This document shows, one piece after another, positions 56,959-64,000 of a stretch of 64,000 bases of DNA. Source of the DNA: Paramyrothecium sp. XJ0827. Its lineage: Eukaryota > Ascomycota > Sordariomycetes > Hypocreales > Stachybotryaceae. Where the stretch lies: assembly GCA_020881915.1 (NCBI GenBank), contig JAJFPB010000011.1, forward strand, positions 1,550,001 to 1,614,000, in the 5' to 3' direction. The notes below the pieces were generated by a model that saw only the letters and a program-made list of their open reading frames with translations, was not told the origin of the DNA and searched no databases. Each line of letters starts with the position of its first letter. The stretch's first letter is position 1. The translations under genes and the position numbers were made by a program.

Positions 56959-58146
56959 TTATTGGCTTGTGGTCCGGCCGGCATGTGTTATCACAGGAAT
57001 TCGTTCCTCGGGGGCCACTGTGGCCGCGGCGGCATCGTTGTCTGCTTCCATCGTCAGATAGCTAGTAACGGCAGCATTGTCTGTTGTGGAAGCATCGTCA
57101 CAATCGGTTACATAGCTTTTTCTATGGACAGGGATTTCCTTGTTCCTCAATGTACTGACATCATGAACAGGGGTGGTGTGGAGGTAGATACACCCCCTGC
57201 ACCTTAGCACAGCCAAGGGGATAGGCGTAAATTCGTTCCCAGCTTGATAGCGTTTCCTTAATGAAGCTATCTCACGATAGGTCCTATAGTAATGCTCGCA
57301 CAAGGCATCAGAAATCCGGTCTTGCCACTCACTGAGCATCTTAGATGGCTCAAAAGCCGGCTGCCCGTCCCTCTGCAAAATGAAGCTATTTGCAATAGCT
57401 GTCTTAAGCATAAAGGACCATGCAAGGGCCCGGGCAGGGCCGCGCCTTTGATGATGTTGTGTCTTTATATCTGCTCGAAGATAATTACCTCTATCTACTA
57501 CGTTCATATAGATATTATAATCAGCAGCTATAGACGGCAGGGACACTTCCTTGACGCCCTCGTCACCGAAAAACTGTCTAATTAGGCGTGAATGTGGCTG
57601 GCCACCTTTAGGGCGTTCTCTGAGGCAGACGGTGGTCTCAGAGCCGTTATAAATAGTGGTCAAAAGCAATACTAAGGCATTGTCCTTCCATGCGATTTGG
57701 TTAACCTTTAAGATGGTTAGTAGGGCATTTCCTAGAGCCGGATTTCCTACCTTATTATTAGGGGTGGGCTAGGTCTTAAGCTGCCCCCAAGACCATATCT
57801 GTTGCCCTTTTCGGTTGTTGTCTTTTAAACTAACTATCTTATGATAGATCCCATAGTTCGTACGGCATGTGCCGGTTGCCCCTATGCCTAGCTGCCTCAG
57901 GGCATTGAAGAGGTCCGGCGACGAGAAAAGGTTGTCATATAGATATGGTAGATCTCCTTTGGTAGCTGGTTTACTAGGGCAACAACGACAGCTTGGGTCG
58001 GGTTCAATGCTGGCAGCTTATCTAACGATCCGTCTATTGTCTTGACCTTAGGGCCCCGGCGGCCCTCAACACCAACGGGGCCGTAATTGGCGCCGGGACC
58101 AGGCCTGTGCCAAATCCACTGTAAGATATATCCTTTGACAGCTAGG
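56959..58146 (-). pseudogene. piggyBac-type transposase 2, truncated at both ends
   Basis: A second, diverged piggyBac lies in the same orientation, immediately upstream of piggyBac 1. It starts at LAVKGYILQWIWHRPGPG, without the N-terminal third or the first catalytic aspartate. It continues NPTQAVVVALVNQLPKEIY, a frameshifted DNLFSS-equivalent region, then PSIAADYNIYMNVVDRGNY and QRRGPARALAWSF. After GNEFTPI its C-terminus is unrelated to piggyBac 1 and lacks the cysteine-rich tail. The 5' side is fused in frame to a hydrolase ORF. Confidence 0.75.
57194..57224 (-). repeat. 31-bp block shared with 54946-54976 (inverted)
   Basis: Encodes part of IPLAVLRCRGC in the piggyBac 2 ORF. It matches the plus-strand block downstream of the BAH-PHD gene exactly. 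Confidence 0.9.
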
Positions 58147-59086
58147 CGGAGATGCTCATTGAAGAAAGCCACTACATAGGCGTTTGTAATATCCACCATT
58201 CTTTCCCCATCGATTGGACCAAGAGGACGAGTGCTGCCGAATCTCTTCCAAATCGTTGCATCGCTCCAGTCGAGGTGCCCAGTACCGTTTACAATCAACA
58301 GGCGCCACCAGTCTTGCTGCTCCTCTGTGTAGTATGCCCATGTTGGGTCAATTTCAGTTGTGTGTCCCTCGGCACCCAGATTGAGCGACGGCTTCCCGAG
58401 GCTGGAGTTAGGCTCGATCATACGGCCCCAGTTGGTGCCATCCAGGTTGATGGCGGCAGTCACTAAATCGCTCTCAAGGGCGGCATCCAGGGCTGCAGAA
58501 CCGCCCAGTGAATGCCCAAAGGTGCCCAGGTTGGCTGTCTCGAACGGCGCACTCAATTCTGCCGCCAGCACAGGTAGGTAGGCGATGAAGTGTAGCGTTT
58601 CACGTACGCAACTGATTCAGCGCCATCAGGAACGGTAGGTCGGCGGGATAGTCGAGGGCTAAATCCATATATGCCTGTGCCGTTGGGGAACCGCAGAAAC
58701 GGTTGCTCTCCGATGTGGTCGAGAGCGGCGACGACGTAGCCGCGCGAAGCCAGCTCGGTCATCAGGATGGTATACCCATCACTTGGAGGCCCCCAGCCTC
58801 CCGGGCCAAAGAGGAGTGTTTGACCCAGGGAAGTCGGAAAGAATGAACCATTCCACCGTATCGACGCCGCGAGGTGGGAGACATTAAAATTCCAAAGGTT
58901 GGCGTATAATTGCGCCAACTCAGGTTAGAGGTACGGCTTCGGCGTGCAGGGCTTGTTGTCGGGCGTAGGATAGTAGACTGTCGCTAGGTACCCGCTGGAA
59001 ATATTGTTTGGTGACGTCGGGTCCCCATTGCTCGTGTGATTGACGAAAAAAAGGCGTGCGCCTACATTATATTGTCCCGTAGAAGG
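58147..59086 (-). pseudogene. PAF-acetylhydrolase-like alpha/beta hydrolase, broken
   Basis: Minus-strand reading from the edge of the solo LTR gives GQYNVGARLFFVNHTSNGD, ATVYYPTPDNKPCTPKPYL, an in-frame TAA near 58926, then PELAQLYANLWN. Then come LLFGPGGWGPPSDGY, SRGYVVAALDHIGEQ, a frameshift near 58600, and FGHSLGGSAALDAAL with the nucleophilic serine in GHSLGG. A WAYYTEEQQDWW region and FNEHLR follow. This matches fungal secreted PAF-AH/lipase-like proteins. The 5' end is cut by the LTR, and the 3' end is replaced by piggyBac 2 codons in the same frame. Confidence 0.7.
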
Positions 59087-59305
59087 TGTTGTTCAGATTA
59101 CGCAGTGGTGCTGAATGCACTTGGATAAAATGTAATTGATGTTATGATGATTGTAATTATTCTTGGTTAAGTTGTTCTGATCTTAATGAGATGCCTTCGG
59201 ACCATTATATATCTGAGTGAACCCATCTAGGACTTTGAACCTTAATCGTAGGACTTGAACTTTAATATTGGTCCTTAAGTCACGGGGGACTCAGTTCTTC
59301 CAACA
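59087..59305 (-). repeat. Solo LTR of copia 2 family
   Basis: 219 bp, identical by eye to the reverse complement of the copia 2 LTRs. Flanks are GAAGG (left) and GCATC (right), so there is no target duplication, suggesting recombination between elements or loss of adjacent sequence. Confidence 0.92.
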
Positions 59306-60793
59306 GCATCCGCCTTGCCGTGCGACATTGTAAGATAAAGTAGACTCATCTGCAGGCTGGAGAAGCGGCTGAGATCGCGGGAAGGGTGACAAAAAGCCAG
59401 AAAAATAGCTTCATTTTGAAATATAGTATAACATTCTAGTAAGAAGCTAGGTCCAATGGTTGGGTCTTAGCTAGCCACATGATGAGCCAAGGGGGGATTC
59501 GTCGCCAGACGTGACGATTATAGATAGTAGCATAATTGCCAGAAGGCTCTTAACTTCGCCGATTGGCGCGCCGACTACTGGAGGTCCAGTGCCACCTTAA
59601 ACGAGACGCCGTGCGATCACGAAGATGTGCCAGCATGGGATGCGGAGGCATGCAGAGGGCTCCAAGCGTGACGAATAGAGTACGGCGCAAATCTGTCACC
59701 AACGCTATGTCTTACTTTCTTCGGAGTTCAACTCAAGGGTCTAGACCAAAGAAAGACTGTCGATTTCGGAATACTCATTGCAATAGCATCGTAATATTGT
59801 AGCATTCCAACCCTTGTGCCTCGTGTGTGATTTTGAGGCTACGCCATGCATTCCAGTTCTATAGTTTCTACGCCAGAACTTAATATCAAATTTCTTTCCT
59901 ACAAATGGGCATCCCGCGGCACCAAGCTCAGGCTAGTGGCGGATCTGGATTAGCTGATAGCGAAGTGTCGATGGCTTCGGCGATTTAAGCTTTATGGGCA
60001 TGGCTAGATTGCTGCTCTGCAACTGACCACTAGGTGTACTAAAATTAAGCTTAGGCGTCTTAATACACTCTAAAGTCTAAAATTAAGCATTTACATTCCG
60101 AACGTTGACATCTTATCATCATCGCAACCTCGGATTATTCGTATTATCCCATCATCTGTCTCCTTGTATACTCAAACAAAGAGTAAGCCGCTGAATCATC
60201 ATTATGCCATTATTACCGTCTAATCCTAAGCTTCAATGTGAGACTGGTATTGGTGACAGGCATACGCTGACTTATATTCTTCATCGGGCTCATGATTGGA
60301 GGAAGGGGGAAGATGATGCGCCTTGTCGCAGTTCATTTCCCTCCTTCACCCAGTAAGAAACTCGCAAGGCTGTGGGATAAGCGACGCGATGACACCACCC
60401 CCCATAAATTTTAAGTCATATTTTTCATGAGAATGTTATCGGTCCGCGTGAGCAGGATGCGACCATGGGGAGGGGGTTTTTATTTGGTTTGACTGGGTTT
60501 AGGCCCTGTCAGCGAGCGTCTGTGGAGAGAAATGCAACGCAATGATAGTATCACATGGCTGCGCCGCTGATAAGGAATCCAGTCCCTCCCACCTTCATTT
60601 AAACCAGGCTGACGGAGGATCTGTCATATGACATATAAGCTGTCCTTTCACTTGTTTCTAGTCTGTTGAAAAGAGACCAAAGGGGATTTATCCTATTCAC
60701 TATTGGTGCATACTTCTGCCGCTCTGATTTGACCGGGGACCCTCGCATAGGCAAACGAGCCTAGGAGATACTCACAAGCAACAGACAAACACC
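59306..60793. other. Intergenic; upstream region of alpha-dioxygenase
   Basis: No gene recognised. ORFs are short and without motifs. The region just before 60794 is the dioxygenase leader. Confidence 0.4.
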
Positions 60794-62749
60794 ATGAGTG
60801 AAGGCACCAAATCCAACTTTAGACCCTCGTTCTTTGAGCGCGTCGCCATTTCCGGCTTCGGCTTCGTCAACAAATATATCCCCTGGTTCAAGCTCCCCAG
60901 CCTGATCGGGGCCCTGAACCTGGCCATCCTGCGCATCGAGCTACGCGGGAAGAACCTCCACGACGGCTATGATTCGACAGACGCGCAGGGCACGCCGCAG
61001 AACACGCCCATGGAGGACGAGCGCTATCTGGACGTGCGCCACTCGGACGGCAAGTTCAACTCGCTCGAGCTGCCGAGGATGGGGTGCGCCGGACTGCGTT
61101 TAGGACGCAACTTTCCGCGGGAGCACTGCCAGAAGCCGACCGAGGAGCAGCTGTGGACGCCGAACCCGAGGGTCGTGAGCGAACGCTTCATGGCGCGCGA
61201 GCCGGGCCAGTTTAAGCCGGCGACGACGCTGAATCTTCTTGCTGCGGCTTGGATCCAGTTTCAGACGCATGACTGGTTTGATCATGAAAAGGTTAGTCGA
61301 CTCCTCGGCCCCCGATATGATATGACATATATCTGACCTTTTGTACTGTCACAGGCAACCGAAGTGTTTGATATCCCGCTCCCCGAGGGCGACAAGTGGT
61401 CCGGTCCCAAGATGACGCTGCCCAAGACCAAGCCCGACGAGATTCTGGGCCCCACGGACGTCAAGTGCCCCGGCTACAAGAACCAAAACACGGCATGGTG
61501 GGACGCTTCGATGATCTACGGATCATCCGAGGCCCAGACAGCGGCCCTTCGCGCCGAGAACCCGGACGGCAAGCTGCACCTCGCCGCCGACGGCACCGTG
61601 GCCTACCTGCCGCGCGACAAGGACGGCAACCCCCTGACGGGCTTCAACGACAACTGGTGGGTGGGCATCGAGATCCTGCACACGCTGTTTGCACTCGAGC
61701 ACAATGCCATCTGCGACATGCTGCGCAAGGCGTACCCGGACTGGACTGGCGACAAGATCTTTGACAAGGCGCGGCTGATCAACTCTGCCCTCATGGCCAA
61801 GATTCATACGGTCGAGTGGACGCCCGCCATCCTGGCCCATCCCATCCTCAAGATCAGTATGAACGCCAACTGGTGGGGGCTTGCTGGCGAGCGCCTGACC
61901 AAGGCCGTTGGCCGCATTTCCAAGACGAGCGAGATCATCTCGGGCATCCCGGGCTCGAGCGTCGACCACGACGGTATTCCCTACAGCTTGACTGAGGAGT
62001 TTGTCTCTGTGTACCGCATGCACTCTCTCATCCCCGACAACATTGCCTTCTTCGAGGTCGCCAACGGCGCGCACAAGGCGACCACGCCCGTCAAGGACCT
62101 CATCTTCAAGGGCGCCCGCCGCCCCTTTGAAGAGCAGGGGCTCACTTTTGCCGACACCTTCTATTCGTTCGGCATCAACTTCCCCGGAGCCATCACCAAC
62201 AAGAACTACCCCAACTTCCTGCGCGACCTCAAGACCCCCGACGGGCTGCACCGCGACATGGGCACCGTCGACATCCTGCGCGACCGCGAGCGCGGCGTGC
62301 CGCGGTACTGCGAGTTCCGCCGGCTGCTGCGCATGAAGGTGCCCAAGACGTTTGAGGAGCTCACGGGCGGGGACGCGGCCCTTGCGGCCGAGCTGTCCGA
62401 GGTGTACGGCGGCAAGATCGAGCTGGTGGACGCGCTGGTGGGTTCGCACAGCGAGCCCGTGATCCCGGGCTTCGGGTTCAGCGAGACGGCCTTCCGCATC
62501 TTCATTGTCATGGCGTCGCGGAGGCTCAAGAGCGACCGCTTCATCGCGGGGCGGTGGAACGCCGAGACGTACACCAAGGAAGGGTTCAAGTGGGTGCAGG
62601 ACTCGACCATGAAGGACGTGCTGCTGCGGCACTTTCCCGAGCTCAAGAGCGCGCTGGGCGACAGCAAGAATGCGTTTGCGCCGTGGAAGAAGGTGGGCGA
62701 GTCGTACAAGTATGGCGGTTTGGAGACGACGGCTCCGAAGAAGGCTTGA
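60794..62749 (+). CDS. Fatty-acid alpha-dioxygenase (heme peroxidase family)
   Basis: Predicted to add oxygen to the alpha carbon of fatty acids, forming 2-hydroperoxides, as plant PIOX/alpha-DOX do. Two exons, 60794-61291 and 61355-62749, are joined by a 63-nt GT-AG intron, giving 630 residues, the usual alpha-DOX length. Motifs: WIQFQTHDWFDHEK, with the likely distal heme histidine at about 160; TAWWDASMIYG; ILHTLFALEHNAICDML; and EEFVSVYRMHSLIPD, with the catalytic-type tyrosine and proximal histidine. No P450 domain follows, which separates it from Ppo/linoleate diol synthases. Codon use is strongly GC3-biased, unlike its neighbours, which indicates selection or different history. No frame breaks. 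Confidence 0.85.
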
Positions 62750-62897
62750 AGAGAGACTCGAGGGGAGTTATTTTGATAATCCCCACGGTCTGTGGGGCCG
62801 AGTAGAGGATTTGGCATTTTGGAGTTTCATCTTGTCTCCTCTTGAAGGTTGTTCATGTATGCAAGGTTTAATAATACCATTTGTTTTGATTAACTTA
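62750..62897. other. 3' region of alpha-dioxygenase up to Fot element 2
   Basis: Non-coding; a transposon terminus begins 148 bp after the stop codon and may supply or alter the terminator. Confidence 0.5.
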
Positions 62898-64000
62898 ACG
62901 TACATGCATAACGAGTGGATCAACATAACGAATGGATCAAAAATCTTAACCCCTAGGACAGTAATCTTAATATAAACACAACAGACCATTTGATCAACTA
63001 CAACTAATCGCTATACTCTTGCCCAGAGACCTCTATCTCTGCCTTGCATGTTCGTACATTATACCCTGTCTTGCCGCAAATGCCACAGCGCCTTGGCCTC
63101 GGTTGCGATGACCTCCCTTGACCGCCTCTTCTCGACGATTCGGCCACTACCTGACTATCTACTTCTATTTGATCAATTGATGCCTGACCTTCGTCTATAG
63201 TCATCGTCCCTCCATTACGTAGGCGTTTCTTTTTTTCCCTCCGGCGCCGGCTTAGTATTGCATTTGCCTCTCGAAGATCCTTAACGTCTGACTCTAATAG
63301 AGCCATCCTATGGATAATTGCCTTCGTTCCCTTAGAAAAAGACTTTAATGCATCAACAATTGATGCTGGAGAGCTGCTCTTATGCCTTTTAATTCGTCTC
63401 TCAATAAATTCAGATTGAGATTCTGCCTCAAGGGCTGTCTTTGGGGACTTTGGAACCCAAGAGGTAGGAAGAGCTGGCTCACCCACTGGCGGCGTTGGAG
63501 TGCGTAATTGGATATCAAGCTTCGAGATCACATAGCTCGTATCTAAAGGAGTAAGTCCAGCGCCTTTAAAGCCTCCCTGAATATTCGATTTAGTTATTGT
63601 GGCTTGGTGTGCGTTGTGGAAGGCAGGAAAGAACTCGGTCTTGGGAATATGTGTTTCAGAGCATTTGATCAAATGCTCTATTTCTCGACCGTAAGCCTTC
63701 TTAAGCGGCCCAAAGCAGCCTACATCAAGCGACTGGAGTAGATGAGATGAATGAGGCGGCATACAGAGCGTAATGATCTTATTCTCCTTGCAGAAATCCT
63801 CAAAAGCGACCGAATGGTGGCTCTCATGCCCGTCAAGGATCAGGAGACGATAGGCACCATTTGATCTTTTAATTGAATGCCGATTGAAGTGCTTTAGCCA
63901 CTGGAGGCCTGTCTCATTATCGGTCCAGCCATTCTTAGTGGTTGCAATAGCCCAATCGCCCGGGAGGTTGCTTTCGCGATACCAGCTAGAGAGGTGATAT
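62898..64000 (-). mobile_element. Fot-family transposon 2, partial (runs off window)
   Basis: Left terminus at 62898 (ACGTACATGCATAACGAG), preceded by TA at 62896-62897. The terminal architecture is the same as in element 1: a 13-bp tip, an 11-bp motif, a six-base spacer, the motif again, then AAAAATC. Here the motif is ACGAGTGGATC/ACGAATGGATC instead of GCGAGCCGCCC. Confidence 0.85.
63004..64000 (-). CDS. Fot-type DDE transposase, 5'-partial at window edge
   Basis: The frame is open from the window edge to TAA at 63004. It includes LILDGHESHHSVAFEDF with the second catalytic aspartate (near 63830) and the LLQSLDVGCFGPLKKAYG region. A basic linker and a C-terminal knuckle CGICGKTGYNVRTC follow, in which the zinc-binding histidine is replaced by tyrosine (element 1 has CGVCSKPGHNARTC). 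The upstream helix-turn-helix and first aspartate lie beyond the window. Confidence 0.82.
   Translation of the reverse strand, partial: YHLSSWYRESNLPGDWAIATTKNGWTDNETGLQWLKHFNRHSIKRSNGAYRLLILDGHESHHSVAFEDFCKENKIITLCMPPHSSHLLQSLDVGCFGPLKKAYGREIEHLIKCSETHIPKTEFFPAFHNAHQATITKSNIQGGFKGAGLTPLDTSYVISKLDIQLRTPTPPVGEPALPTSWVPKSPKTALEAESQSEFIERRIKRHKSSSPASIVDALKSFSKGTKAIIHRMALLESDVKDLREANAILSRRRREKKKRLRNGGTMTIDEGQASIDQIEVDSQVVAESSRRGGQGRSSQPRPRRCGICGKTGYNVRTCKAEIEVSGQEYSD

Noticed and set aside
61523..62632. 369-codon antisense ORF
   Set aside because: It lies wholly opposite the alpha-dioxygenase exon and arises from its high GC3; it has no motif of its own.
60794..62749. Ppo/linoleate diol synthase
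   Set aside because: The gene ends at 630 residues with no P450 domain and has alpha-DOX-type motifs around the proximal histidine.
1..64000. tRNA, rRNA or CRISPR features
   Set aside because: No cloverleaf, rRNA-like sequence or spaced repeat array was recognised by eye; the initiator-tRNA matches are primer-binding sites only.

Overview
This 64-kb window comes from a filamentous ascomycete (Pezizomycotina). The evidence is many short spliceosomal introns (about 49-94 nt, GT-AG with two GC-AG cases), Zn2Cys6 regulators, a HET-domain protein, HET-E-type WD40 relics, a PTH11/SAT4-like membrane protein, an RTA1 protein and a BAH-PHD protein of the EPR-1/BP1 type. No bacterial or organellar genes, tRNA, rRNA or CRISPR array were recognised. 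The window is an accessory, transposon-dominated region: mobile elements occupy most of 1-21.6 kb and 46-58 kb plus the right end, and the remaining genes sit between them, several truncated by insertions.

Layout. 1-17.9 kb: two Helitron-like Rep/PIF1-helicase elements in tandem that share a 3' terminal sequence. A complete Ty1/copia element (11499-17650, identical 141-bp LTRs, CTACT target duplication) is nested in the tail of the second. 18.5-21.6 kb: a HET gene whose 3' end is cut by a Fot/pogo DNA transposon (19707-21564, 48-bp TIRs, TA duplication). 22-25.8 kb: an ankyrin relic and a Fungal_trans_2 regulator with a degenerate zinc cluster. 26-34 kb: LINE, WD40 and Fot relics around a rhodopsin-fold membrane protein and a 5'-truncated RTA1 gene. 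34-43.7 kb: an FAD oxidoreductase with a stop, a kinase-associated pseudogene, a GH35 relic and two more Zn2Cys6 regulators. 44-53 kb: a solo LTR and a WD40 fragment abutting a hAT transposon, itself split by a second complete copia (48110-53044, identical 219-bp LTRs, CCTGG duplication). 53-59 kb: a BAH-PHD gene, two piggyBac elements head-to-tail, the second fused in frame to a PAF-acetylhydrolase-like pseudogene, then another solo LTR. 60.8-62.7 kb: an intact alpha-dioxygenase gene. 62.9-64 kb: a second Fot-family element running off the window.

No metabolic cluster is evident. The themes are genome defence and self-recognition (HET, WD40 and ankyrin relics), regulation (three zinc-cluster regulators, a polycomb-type reader) and oxylipin or redox chemistry (alpha-dioxygenase, FAD oxidase). 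Nearly every transposon ORF carries one to four single-base frameshifts or stops although both copia elements have identical LTR pairs. Either these are dead copies moved in trans, or the assembly keeps homopolymer indels; reads would decide. Strong C-to-T (RIP-like) decay is not visible. I could not compute identities or search databases; family names rest on motifs read by eye.
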